A stretch of DNA of 64,000 bases, taken from contig JBAZSJ010000021.1 of assembly GCA_041662485.1 (NCBI GenBank), forward strand, positions 13,587 to 77,586, given 5' to 3'. This document shows, in pieces, positions 31,809-40,075 of the stretch (positions are counted from its first letter, which is position 1; each line of letters begins with the position of its first letter). Source of the DNA: Rariglobus sp041662485. GTDB lineage: Bacteria > Verrucomicrobiota > Verrucomicrobiia > Opitutales > Opitutaceae. Below the pieces are notes generated by a model that was not told where the DNA came from, searched no databases, and saw nothing but the letters and a program-made list of their open reading frames with translations. Position numbers and translations under genes: made by a program.

Positions 31809-32597
31809 CTAGGTATTTTTGGCTTCGGAGGACCGATACCAGCGGTAGAAACACGTGAAGAAGGCGATGAAGGTCACGCCCAGGCCGCCGACCTTCATGA
31901 TCACCGAGCCGAGGAGCTGGTCGTCCATCGGGGAGAAGTTGGCGAACAGGCGCGGGGCGAACCCGTAGGTGGGGTAGAGCACGTCGTCGGAAAATGCGAT
32001 GAAGGCGAAGACGGGCGTCATGCCGATCACCACGGCCACGAGGTAGAGCATCTGTGCAGGCGGGCGGACGGGCGGAAACTCCTTGGACGGGCTGAGCAGC
32101 GGCCACCAATAAAACAGGGCGGCGCCGAAAAACATGACGTGCTCGAGGATGTGAACCCAGCGGTTTTGAAGCGCCCAGTCGTAAAGCGCGGGCACATGCC
32201 AGATCGAGTAGGTGAGGATGTAGACGAGTCCGCAGATGATCGGATGCGACAGGAAGCCGAACAGGTCGCGAAACGAGGATTGCGCGGTCACGGGGCGCAC
32301 CAGCCAGTCCGGCAGGCCGAGCAGCATGAGGACCGCCGCCGGATAGATGAGCAACGCATGCTGGATCATGTGTGCGCTTAGGAGAAAGCGTTCGCCGGCC
32401 TGGTCGAGCGGCGAGCCCACGGCGAAGTAGAAGATGACGAGCGCGCCGTAAAACATGCCGGCTTTCCCGCGCGGATAAGCCGCGCCGGGTGAGAGTTTCT
32501 CGCGCAGAGGTCCGGTGAAAATCGCGTAGAGCCAGGCGATCAGGATGAGCCCGCCGATGAGGTGGGGTTCGTTATGCCAGTGACGCCAGTCGATCAT
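31809..32597 (-). CDS. ctaG: Cytochrome c oxidase assembly protein, caa3 CtaG type
   Basis: A 262-residue integral membrane protein with about seven hydrophobic segments. It matches the caa3_CtaG family (DUF of Bacillus CtaG): HNEPHLIGGLILIAWLYA at the start, LLSAHMIQHALLIYPAA, and HVPALYDWALQNRWVHILEH with conserved histidines. It is needed for assembly or copper insertion of caa3 oxidases. It lies downstream of ctaF on the same strand, separated by two REPIN-like elements. It ends in TAG. It is not related to the Cox11-type CtaG. Confidence 0.88.
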   Translation of the reverse strand: MIDWRHWHNEPHLIGGLILIAWLYAIFTGPLREKLSPGAAYPRGKAGMFYGALVIFYFAVGSPLDQAGERFLLSAHMIQHALLIYPAAVLMLLGLPDWLVRPVTAQSSFRDLFGFLSHPIICGLVYILTYSIWHVPALYDWALQNRWVHILEHVMFFGAALFYWWPLLSPSKEFPPVRPPAQMLYLVAVVIGMTPVFAFIAFSDDVLYPTYGFAPRLFANFSPMDDQLLGSVIMKVGGLGVTFIAFFTCFYRWYRSSEAKNT

Positions 32598-32657
32598 GGG
32601 AAAAATGGTTTTTCGCCTTTAGAGCATTTCAAACAATATCATAGCCGTTTGATTTTT

Positions 32658-32738
32658 GTAGGGCCTCACCTTGCGTGAGGCCGCGCAGTCTTTTGGCCTA
32701 CGCACGCCTCACCGGCCCGACACAAGGTCGGGCCCTAC
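32658..32738. repeat. REPIN-like element (GTAG...CTAC), family with GGCCTCAC hairpin
   Basis: GTAG is followed by a GGCCTCAC/GTGAGGCC hairpin. The far end carries a GGCCCGAC/GTCGGGCC hairpin followed by CTAC. The two end hairpins differ in sequence, but the outer tetranucleotides are complementary. It lies between ctaG and ctaF. Confidence 0.7.
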
Positions 32739-32779
32739 GACAGAAAATGATGGCTATGGTTTTATTTGAACTGTTCCAG

Positions 32780-32861
32780 GTAGGGCGGGACCGCTGGGCC
32801 CGCCGTGAATGATCAGCGGCATGCGAATGGCTAACCGGACGGCCCAGCGGTCCGTCCCTAC
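32780..32861. repeat. REPIN-like element (GTAG...CTAC), GGGCGGGACCGCTGG family, copy 1
   Basis: The left part reads GTAGGGCGGGACCGCTGGGC and the right part is its near reverse complement ending in CTAC. The left arm can itself fold GGGCGG/CCGCC. Copies with the same arms but different spacers lie at 53867-53956 and 58245-58374. Confidence 0.8.
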
Positions 32862-32895
32862 CTTCGGGCAAAAGTATGGGCCGTTGGGAGCGGGG

Positions 32896-33246
32896 TCACG
32901 GGGACAATTCCTTCGACGTGAGCGGCACGCTGTCGGCGTCGGCAAACATCGCGAGCAGGGCGGCGGAGGTGCCGCCGGCGAGAATCAGTCCGATCAAAAA
33001 CAGGACGGTGCAGAACAGCTTGTCCCACTTCAGGTGCATGAAGAGGAAGATGCCGATGATGAACTTGATGGTGAGGAGCGTCACCAAGCCGGTGACGATG
33101 ATCCATTTGGCCAGCGGCAGGTAGACGAGCAGGACTTCCATGCCGGTCATGACGGCGAGGACCATCGCCATCTGCACGAGCAGGTGGAACTTGCTTTCCT
33201 GCGGGGCGTCGTGGCCGGTCGCGAGGTCGGGGGAGAGTGCGCTCAT
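32896..33246 (-). CDS. ctaF: Cytochrome c oxidase subunit IV
   Basis: A 116-residue membrane protein with three hydrophobic segments (LLVQMAMVLAVMTGMEVLLVYL; WIIVTGLVTLLTIKFIIGIFLF; FCTVLFLIGLILAGGTSAALL) and the conserved MHLKWD loop between the second and third, typical of prokaryotic subunit IV (COX4_pro/CtaF). It stabilises the subunit I binuclear centre region. Its start is 8 bases from the ctaE stop in the same minus-strand operon. Confidence 0.88.
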   Translation of the reverse strand: MSALSPDLATGHDAPQESKFHLLVQMAMVLAVMTGMEVLLVYLPLAKWIIVTGLVTLLTIKFIIGIFLFMHLKWDKLFCTVLFLIGLILAGGTSAALLAMFADADSVPLTSKELSP

Positions 33247-33254
33247 GGGAGGGA

Positions 33255-34100
33255 TCAGAGGAATTCGATCAGGTAGACGACCGTGAAGATCACGATCCAG
33301 ACGATGTCGATGAAGTGCCAGTAGAGGCCGAGCGACTCGATGTCGATGGCGTTGGCCTCGCCGAAGTCGACCGCCTTGCGGGTGCGTCCGAGCCAGCCGA
33401 GGATGGCGCAGCCGACGAGAGCGACGGCGATGACCGCGAGGTTATGGCGACCGGCGTGGGCCAGGGCTCCGACGGTGAAGCCGTGTTCCTCGACGGCGTG
33501 GGCCGCGCTCACGAGAATCGTGACGGACGCGACCGCCACGGCGGCGAAGACGACCAGGTGGCCGAGGGAACGGAGCACCCAGGGCCGTTCGTCGGCGGGC
33601 TTGAAGGTGCGGATATACATCAGCGTGAGCCAGAGGATGCCGATGGCGACGTGGCAGCCGTGCGTGCCGGTGAGGGTGTAGAACGTCGTGCCGAACATGC
33701 TGCCGGAGGGCGTGAGGCCATGCGCGAGGAAGTTGCCGTATTCGAACACCTGGCAGCTGAGGAAGATCAGGCCGAAGACGATGGTGCCGAGGAGCAGGCT
33801 GCGGACGCTCTTGACGCTGCCTTTCTGGCCGGCGTTGACCGCGAGGGCCATGAGCAGCGAGGAAACGAGGAGCACGAATGTCGCGAAGAACGTCAGATCC
33901 ATCGAGAACAGCTTCTTGGGGTCGGGCGCGTTCGGCGTCGCGTGGAGGCGGTAGATCAGGTGGGTCGAGATGAGCGTGCCGAAGAACATGCAGTCCGACG
34001 CGAGGAAGGCCCACATGAAGAGCTTCTTGTTGGGAATGCCCGTCGACGTGGTGTGGTCGTGGTGATGGTCGATGGCGCCAGTGGCCGAGTGAGTGCTCAT
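33255..34100 (-). CDS. ctaE: Cytochrome c oxidase subunit III
   Basis: A 281-residue membrane protein with seven hydrophobic segments. Subunit III marks are KLFMWAFLASDCMFFGTLISTHL at the N-terminus, GTTFYTLTGTHGCHVAIGILWL in the middle, and GLYWHFIDIVWIVIFTVVYL at the end, including the conserved HG and YWHFVD-like motifs. The N-terminal His cluster (DHHHDH) is an extension that could bind metal. It lies between ctaD and ctaF. A purine/pyrimidine inverted repeat separates it from ctaD. Confidence 0.94.
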   Translation of the reverse strand: MSTHSATGAIDHHHDHTTSTGIPNKKLFMWAFLASDCMFFGTLISTHLIYRLHATPNAPDPKKLFSMDLTFFATFVLLVSSLLMALAVNAGQKGSVKSVRSLLLGTIVFGLIFLSCQVFEYGNFLAHGLTPSGSMFGTTFYTLTGTHGCHVAIGILWLTLMYIRTFKPADERPWVLRSLGHLVVFAAVAVASVTILVSAAHAVEEHGFTVGALAHAGRHNLAVIAVALVGCAILGWLGRTRKAVDFGEANAIDIESLGLYWHFIDIVWIVIFTVVYLIEFL

Positions 34101-34133
34101 GCGGGAAAGGGGGGAAGTAGGGAAGGGAGATGA

Positions 34134-34220
34134 TCTTTCTTCTTTCTCTTAATCTTTATCTTTCGTCAGGGTCGGATTTTCGAAGCGAGAGAAAGATTAA
34201 GATAAAGAGGAAAGAGAAAG
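34134..34220 (-). repeat. Polypyrimidine/polypurine inverted repeat between ctaD and ctaE
   Basis: A CT-rich arm (about 34134-34164, TCTTTCTTCTTTCTCTTAAT...) and an AG-rich arm (about 34188-34220) pair imperfectly over roughly 28 bases around a ~24-base loop. It lies inside an operon, so it may set the differential stability or expression of ctaD versus ctaE, or be a mobile palindrome. A similar purine-rich tract lies at about 29938-29970. Confidence 0.6.
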
Positions 34221-34228
34221 AGTCGGAA

Positions 34229-36166
34229 TTAGTGTTTGTCGTGCTCCTCGCCCTCGGGGTGGACGTGGTAGCCGCCGGGGCCTTCGGCCGCCCAGAAGTA
34301 GACGCCGAGGACCATGATCACCCCGCCGGCGATCGCGCCGACGAAGTGGTGGTTGACGAAGAAGCAGGCGCCGATGAGCAGGCCGGTAGCCGCAAAGATA
34401 GGGAACCAGGACTGGCTGGGCATGTGGATGCCGCCGTGGGAGGACTCGGACTTGGCGTGCTCGGAGGTCTCCTTGGCGATCTCATCCTTGTGGGCCTTCT
34501 CATACCAGTAGGCGTCGCGGGCGTGGACGGTCGGGATGACGTCGTAGTTGTGCTCGGGAGGAGGCGCGGGCAACGACCACTCCAGCGTGCGGGCGTCCCA
34601 CGGATCGCGGCCGACCTTCTCGCCCTTGAAGTAGGTGCGGATCATCACGGTGAAGTAGACGCCGATGCCGACGGCGAGGATGAACGCGCCGACGGTCGAC
34701 ACTTGGTTGGCCTCGGTCCAACCTTGGTTGCCGTCGTAGACGGCGGTGCGGCGGGGCATGCCGTTCAGCCCGAGGAAGTGCATCGGGAAGAAGGTGACGT
34801 TGAAGCCGACGAAGATGAGCCAGAAGGAGAGCTTGCCCCAGAACTCGGAAACCTTGCGGCCGAAGATGAGCGGGAACCAGTAGTGGATGCCGGCGAGCAG
34901 GGCGAAGACCGAGCCGCCGATGAGCACGTAATGGAAGTGGGCGACGACGAAATAGCTGTCCTGCTGCTGGGCGTCGGCGGGGGCGGCGGAGTGCATGATG
35001 CCGGAGAAGCCGCCGAACATGAACATCCACACGAAGCCGAGGGCGAACATCATGGGCGTGCTCATGCGGAGGTGGCCGCCCCAAAGGGTGCCGATCCAGT
35101 TGAAGATCTTGACGCCCGTGGGCACGGCGATGGCCATGGTCATGAGCGAGAACGCGGCGGTCGCCACGGAACCCATGCCGGTGGTGAACATATGGTGGGA
35201 CCATACGCCGAAGCCGAGGAAGCCGATGGTCGCGCCGGAGAAGACGATGATCGGATAGCCGAAGAGCGGCTTGCGCGAGAAGGTCGGCAGGATTTCGGAG
35301 ATGATGCCCATGGCGGGCAGGATCAGGATGTAAACCTCGGGGTGTCCGAAGATCCAGAAAAGGTGCTGCCAGAGGATCGGCAGACCGCCGGCGGCGGCCT
35401 CGAAGAAGTTGGTGCTGAAGGAACGGTCCATCATCAGCTCGACGAGCGCGATGGTGATGGCGGGAAAGGAGAGGATGATGAGGAACGCGGTGAAGAGCGT
35501 CATCCAGGTGAAGACCGGCAGGCGCATCATGGTCATGCCGGGAGCGCGCATGTTGATGATCGTGACGATGAAGTTGAGCGAACCGACGACCGAGGAGACG
35601 CCGAGAATCTGCAGGCCCATGATCCAGAGGTCGGTGGACATGTCGCCGGCGAACTGGTCGGAGTAGGTCTTGTTGGTGAGAGGGGCGTAGCCGAACCAAC
35701 CGGCGTCGGGCGCGCCGGACTTAACGAACCAGCCGATGTTGAGGACGATGGCGCCGACGATGAAGACCCAGAAGGCGAAGCCGTTGAGGCGGGGAAAGGC
35801 CACGTCGCGCGCGCCGATCTGGAGCGGCATGATGTAATTGAAGAATGCGGCCGAGAGGGGCATGACCGCGAGGAAGATCATCGTGGTCGCGTGCATGGTG
35901 AACATCTCGTTGTAGAGCTGGTGCGAGATGAACGTGTTGTTCGGAATCGCGAGCTGCACGCGGATGAGCAGGGCCTCGAAGCCGCCCACGAGGAAGAAGA
36001 ACAGGGCGGAGATGCCATACATCAGCCCGATGCGCTTGTGGTCGACCGTGGTCAGCCAGCTGACGATGCCGGTCTTGGCGGTGGGACGGGTGAACAGCCA
36101 CGAGCGCTTGGGAGCGGCGGCGTGGGCTTCGGAGCCGGCGTGGGCGGCGTGGGAGGAGGCTTCCAT
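34229..36166 (-). CDS. ctaD: Cytochrome c oxidase subunit I, A-type haem-copper oxidase
   Basis: A 645-residue catalytic subunit. It carries the haem and CuB ligands in TMHATTMIF, FWIFGHPEVYILILP (E of the D pathway and the CuB His-Tyr pair), SHHMFTTGM and AHFHYVL. The A1-type D-pathway entry is visible around IMPLQIGARDVAFPRLN. The fold ends near residue 520; after that a linker and two extra membrane segments (SWFPIFAATGLLIGACFFV; GAIAGGVIMVLGVYFWAA) form a C-terminal extension of the kind found in caa3 oxidases. The N-terminus has a His/Ala-rich leader. It is in one operon with ctaC and ctaE. Confidence 0.96.
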   Translation of the reverse strand: MEASSHAAHAGSEAHAAAPKRSWLFTRPTAKTGIVSWLTTVDHKRIGLMYGISALFFFLVGGFEALLIRVQLAIPNNTFISHQLYNEMFTMHATTMIFLAVMPLSAAFFNYIMPLQIGARDVAFPRLNGFAFWVFIVGAIVLNIGWFVKSGAPDAGWFGYAPLTNKTYSDQFAGDMSTDLWIMGLQILGVSSVVGSLNFIVTIINMRAPGMTMMRLPVFTWMTLFTAFLIILSFPAITIALVELMMDRSFSTNFFEAAAGGLPILWQHLFWIFGHPEVYILILPAMGIISEILPTFSRKPLFGYPIIVFSGATIGFLGFGVWSHHMFTTGMGSVATAAFSLMTMAIAVPTGVKIFNWIGTLWGGHLRMSTPMMFALGFVWMFMFGGFSGIMHSAAPADAQQQDSYFVVAHFHYVLIGGSVFALLAGIHYWFPLIFGRKVSEFWGKLSFWLIFVGFNVTFFPMHFLGLNGMPRRTAVYDGNQGWTEANQVSTVGAFILAVGIGVYFTVMIRTYFKGEKVGRDPWDARTLEWSLPAPPPEHNYDVIPTVHARDAYWYEKAHKDEIAKETSEHAKSESSHGGIHMPSQSWFPIFAATGLLIGACFFVNHHFVGAIAGGVIMVLGVYFWAAEGPGGYHVHPEGEEHDKH

Positions 36167-36187
36167 GATGTGGGACGGGCGGGAAAA

Positions 36188-37471
36188 TTATTTGAGGCTG
36201 AGCAGGTAGGCGACGAGGGCGGGCGCCTCGGCGTCGCTGACGGTGATGTTGGGCGTGAGACGGCCGTCCTCCGACTTCATGTAACCCATCATGCCGCCGA
36301 TACCCATATACATCTTGTTACCGGGTTTGACCTCGTGCGGGCGGGTGATCCAGCGGTGCATGTTTTCGGGGCTGTTTTCGAGCAGGCCGGCGGCGATGGT
36401 CGTGCGGCTGCCGAGGTGGGTGAGATCGGGGGCGAAGGGCGCGCCGCCGAGGTGGTTGCCGCGGATCGCATGGCAGGTCGAGCAGGTCTTGGCGGTGAAA
36501 AGTTCGCGGCCCTTGGCGACGAGCACGGAATTTTCGACGGCATCGGGAGCCTGTTGTTTGACCCAGGCGGCGAGCGGGTCGGCGTCGAAGGCGGGGGTCC
36601 AGCCGGGGGCGTTGCGGCCGGGGTTTTTGAAGGTGTAGGCGGCGGGCACGGGCTGGGCCATGGCGGCGGCATCGGGCGTGGCGAGGGAGCGGGCGGGGGC
36701 TTTTTGTTTGGCGACCCAGGCGGCGTAGTCGGTTTCGCTCAGGGCGATGACACGGAAGCGCATGACGGCGTGGTCCTCGCCGCAATACTCGGCGCACTGG
36801 CCCCAGAAGTAGCCGGGCGCGTCGGCCTTCAGCCAGAGGTGGTTGCCGCGGTTGGGGATCATGTCCACCTTGCCCGCGAGCTTGGGAACCCAGAACGAGT
36901 GGATCACGTCGAGCGTGCGCAGGTTGATGCTGACGGCGCGGCCGGCGGGAATGACGAGCTCGTTGGCGGTGGTGAGGGGGCCGGAGTCGGCAATCTGCTC
37001 GGAGGGGTATTCGAACTTGAACCACCACTGGTAGCCGGTCGCGGTGATCTCGAGGGCGTTTTGTTTTTCGGCGGCGGGGACGTCGTAGTTATACCAGATG
37101 GCCTTGAGCGTCGGGACGGCGATGAAAACGAGGGCGAGAACCGAGGCGGCGATGAGGCTGAGCTCGACGAGCGGGTTGCCGTGGCCCTGCGGAGGGGTGG
37201 GGGCGTGTTCGTCGGCGGAGTTGCGAGCCTTGTATTTAAAGGTCGCGTAGGTGAGGACGCTCGCGACGAGGACGAAGATGATGCCTGTGACCCAGACGGT
37301 TACGTAGAAAACATCGAGCTGGGACTTCGCCACGGGGCCGGCGACGTCGATGGTCGACTGGGGACCGGTGAGCCAGTTCATCCAGCCGCCGAAAAACAGC
37401 GGCATGACGGCGACCGCCGCGCATGAAGCGACGCGGCGAAAAACGGAGCGGGAGGAAGTGGGGAGACTCAT
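36188..37471 (-). CDS. ctaC: Cytochrome c oxidase subunit II fused to cytochrome c
   Basis: 427 residues. The signal/first segment lies near 15-30, then two membrane helices (about 50-80 and 103-122), then a CuA cupredoxin domain with HSFWVPKLAGKVDMIPN and the CuA loop GQCAEYCGEDHAVMRF. The C-terminal ~120 residues hold a haem c site CSTCHAIRG and a late Met ligand region (NKMYMGIGGMMGYM), so this is a caa3-type oxidase that can take electrons from its own cytochrome c domain. It is the first gene of the minus-strand cta operon; ctaD starts 21 bases after its stop. It is divergent from the operon at 37709. Confidence 0.95.
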   Translation of the reverse strand: MSLPTSSRSVFRRVASCAAVAVMPLFFGGWMNWLTGPQSTIDVAGPVAKSQLDVFYVTVWVTGIIFVLVASVLTYATFKYKARNSADEHAPTPPQGHGNPLVELSLIAASVLALVFIAVPTLKAIWYNYDVPAAEKQNALEITATGYQWWFKFEYPSEQIADSGPLTTANELVIPAGRAVSINLRTLDVIHSFWVPKLAGKVDMIPNRGNHLWLKADAPGYFWGQCAEYCGEDHAVMRFRVIALSETDYAAWVAKQKAPARSLATPDAAAMAQPVPAAYTFKNPGRNAPGWTPAFDADPLAAWVKQQAPDAVENSVLVAKGRELFTAKTCSTCHAIRGNHLGGAPFAPDLTHLGSRTTIAAGLLENSPENMHRWITRPHEVKPGNKMYMGIGGMMGYMKSEDGRLTPNITVSDAEAPALVAYLLSLK

Positions 37472-37708
37472 GTGGCCGGATGCAAAAATTGCCCGTGGTT
37501 TGCCACGGAATTACAGGCGGACGAGCGTCCCCAAGCGGGAGGGCATTTCAAGCTATAAAACCACAAGGAACTTTTCTGGAGGTTATTGGACGGGCGAATG
37601 GGCGAAGTTTGCCGTATGGTTTGCCCACATATGGGGGACGGTAATTATTTTACAGACGAGGATTGCGGCTCTTGCCAAACGTCTGCGCCCCTTGCAGCGT
37701 GCGCACTC

Positions 37709-39016
37709 ATGTCGTCGCAAACTCCTCGACGCTACTGGGAAAGCGCCTCGATCCGTCTGGCCGGCCGCATCAATCTGGCCGCGTGGCTGGATCGTTTCGC
37801 CCCGTGGGCGTTTGCGGTGTGTTCGTTTGCGGCGGGTGGTTTTTATTTGCTGCGGAGGACGCAGGGTTCACCGGCATGGGTTGCATGTGGGCTGGGGGTG
37901 GGGCTGGTGGCGGCGGGTGTGGTCGCATGGCGGCAGGCTTGCGGCGGTTTTTTTGGGAAAACAGACGCGAGGGTCTTGATCGAACATGGGTTGTCCATGG
38001 ATGCGGGACTCAGTGCGGCGGCTTCCGGTGTGGCGGCGTGGCCGGCACCGGCGAGGAGATTGCCGCGCCTGCTGCGCTGGCACGCACCCGTGACCTGGGG
38101 CTGGCTTGTGGCGGCGGGAGCGCTGGTTTGCGCCGGCTGGTGGCTGCCGACGCCCGAGTCGGATGTGGCCGGCGTAAGGCCTGTTGAGAAGCCGCCCGCG
38201 TTGGCCCAGACCGAGGCGTGGCTGCAGGAACTCACCCAGCTTCAGGTGGCCGATCCGGCGTCGGTCGAGGCGATGCAGGCACGGGCCCGCGATCTGGCCG
38301 AGCGGTCTCCCGAAAACCAATACAGTCATTCGTCCCTGGAGGCGGCCGACGCGCTCCGGGATCAGACGGCGGCGGCGATGCACGGGCTCGCCGACGGGAT
38401 GGACGCGGCCTCGGCCGCGCTTTCACCTTTGGAAAAGGGGGGCGGGTCGCTTACCGACGCCCAGTTGAAGGGATTGGGTGAACGGCTTGATGCGGCCCTG
38501 AAGGGGCTTCGCGAAGGATCACTGACGGCGCGCGGCGACCTTTTAAAACAGCTGTCGGCCGCGCAGCTCGCCGGCTTGCGCAGTCTTTCGCCCGAGGACG
38601 CCGCCAAACTCGGACGCCAGCTGGACGGCGCGGCCAAGCAGGCGCGCGGAGTGGTCGGCGCGGCCGGCGGTGACGTGCAGATCGCGGGCGAAGGCGAAGC
38701 GGCCGGTCTCCTCGCAAGAGGTCCCGGGCGCGGCGGGGTTTCCCGAGGTCCCGGCGAGGCGCCGCTGACTTTCACCGAAAATTCCAGCGATGCCGGCTCG
38801 GGCCAGACGCAGGCCGTCTCAAACGACGATACCAAGCACGCCGCGCTGGGCGACTTGCTCGACACCCAGCGTGGCGAACACGAGATTGATCCCGCCAAGG
38901 CAGTCGCCGTCTCCGCGGCGGGCGCTGTCGCCGCGCCCGCGACCGGCGGCGAGGCCGTGTGGGTGGACCGTCTTACCCCTGACGAGCGCGCGGCGCTCAA
39001 GGATTTTTTCAAGTAA
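37709..39016 (+). CDS. Membrane protein of unknown function at the head of the MoxR operon
   Basis: 435 residues from the ATG at 37709; the frame is open further upstream, but that part is not protein-like. Three hydrophobic segments lie near 26-45, 50-68 and 134-152. The long remainder is soluble, Ala/Gly-rich and helical (QLSAAQLAGLRSLSPEDAAKL), with a glycine-rich linker and a conserved-looking C-terminal tail, DRLTPDERAALKDFFK. It resembles the uncharacterised first gene of verrucomicrobial MoxR/DUF58/vWA operons. The moxR-type gene starts 24 bases later. I assign no biochemical function. Confidence 0.75.
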   Translation: MSSQTPRRYWESASIRLAGRINLAAWLDRFAPWAFAVCSFAAGGFYLLRRTQGSPAWVACGLGVGLVAAGVVAWRQACGGFFGKTDARVLIEHGLSMDAGLSAAASGVAAWPAPARRLPRLLRWHAPVTWGWLVAAGALVCAGWWLPTPESDVAGVRPVEKPPALAQTEAWLQELTQLQVADPASVEAMQARARDLAERSPENQYSHSSLEAADALRDQTAAAMHGLADGMDAASAALSPLEKGGGSLTDAQLKGLGERLDAALKGLREGSLTARGDLLKQLSAAQLAGLRSLSPEDAAKLGRQLDGAAKQARGVVGAAGGDVQIAGEGEAAGLLARGPGRGGVSRGPGEAPLTFTENSSDAGSGQTQAVSNDDTKHAALGDLLDTQRGEHEIDPAKAVAVSAAGAVAAPATGGEAVWVDRLTPDERAALKDFFK

Positions 39017-39040
39017 GTCTTTTTTTAAAAACCCTTTTCC

Positions 39041-40075
39041 ATGGCCACCCCAACCGCTCCCGCCGTCCTCACCGAGGACGAACTCTCCTCGGCTTCCGCC
39101 GCGCTCAACCGCCTTCTTGCGACCATGGACACGGTGCTCTTCGGCCAGCATGAGCTGGTCGAGCTGGTCGTCACTGGTGTGCTGGCGCGCGGGCATCTGC
39201 TGCTCGAAGGTCTGCCTGGCCTCGGCAAGACGGAGCTGGTGAAAGGCCTCGCCCGCGCGATCGGCCTGGATGCGCGCCGTGTGCAGTTCACCCCGGACCT
39301 GCTGCCGGGCGACATCACCGGCAACCCCATCCTGCAGGAAGTGGACGGGCGCCGGCAGTTCGTGTTTCAGCGCGGGCCGATTTTTGCCAACATTCTCCTG
39401 GCCGACGAAATCAACCGGGCCTCGCCGAAGACACAGTCCGCGTTGCTGGAGGCGATGCAGGAGCGCCGGGTGACCGCCGGTGGCGAAACGCACACGCTGC
39501 CGGATCCGTTCTTTGTGCTCGCGACACAAAATCCCATCGAGTTGGAAGGAACCTATCCGCTGCCCGAGGCGCAGCTGGACCGCTTTTTGTTCAAGGTGGA
39601 GGTGAAGCGCAACCCGACGGAGGTGCTGCAACGCATCGTGCTCCAGCGCGAGATCGGCGCGGATTCCCCCGTCGAGGCGGTGCTCGCGCCGGAAGAGTTC
39701 ACCCGCCTGGTGGGGCTGGCGCGGCGCGTCCATGTTCCCGACGTGGTGGCGAACTACATCGCCCGCCTGGTCAACGCCACGCATCCGGGCGAGTCGGCCG
39801 CCTCGGCGGGCGTGCGTTTCGGCGCGAGCCCGCGCGCGGCCCTCGCGCTGGCGGCGGCGGCCAAGGCCCGCGGCCTGCGGCACGGGCGCGCGCACGCGAG
39901 TTTCGAAGACGTGCAGGCGGTCGCCAAGCCCGTGCTGGTGCATCGGATACTGCTCGACCACTCGGCCCGCCTCGACGGGGGAACGGCGCTCGCCGTGGTC
40001 GAGAAACTCCTGGAGGAAGTCCCCGCCCAGGCCAGGGCGCTGCCCGGCTCGCTTTCCGCCGCAAAAATCAAATGA
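39041..40075 (+). CDS. MoxR-family AAA+ ATPase
   Basis: A 344-residue cytoplasmic ATPase. Walker A is GLPGLGKT (57-64), Walker B/sensor region ILLADEINRASPKTQSALLEA near residue 120, sensor 1 is FVLATQNPIE, and the arginine-finger/lid is in RFLFKVEVKRNP. MoxR proteins act as chaperones that mature or insert cofactors into partner complexes, working with vWA and DUF58 proteins like those encoded just downstream. The stop overlaps the next start (ATGA). Confidence 0.95.
   Translation: MATPTAPAVLTEDELSSASAALNRLLATMDTVLFGQHELVELVVTGVLARGHLLLEGLPGLGKTELVKGLARAIGLDARRVQFTPDLLPGDITGNPILQEVDGRRQFVFQRGPIFANILLADEINRASPKTQSALLEAMQERRVTAGGETHTLPDPFFVLATQNPIELEGTYPLPEAQLDRFLFKVEVKRNPTEVLQRIVLQREIGADSPVEAVLAPEEFTRLVGLARRVHVPDVVANYIARLVNATHPGESAASAGVRFGASPRAALALAAAAKARGLRHGRAHASFEDVQAVAKPVLVHRILLDHSARLDGGTALAVVEKLLEEVPAQARALPGSLSAAKIK

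Noticed and set aside
34130..37426. Open frame of ~1098 codons on the plus strand opposite ctaC/ctaD
   Set aside because: It is antisense to two well-supported oxidase genes, its translation is low-complexity (rich in D, E, G, H, V) with no domain, and long antisense frames are expected in GC-rich genes with few antisense stops.
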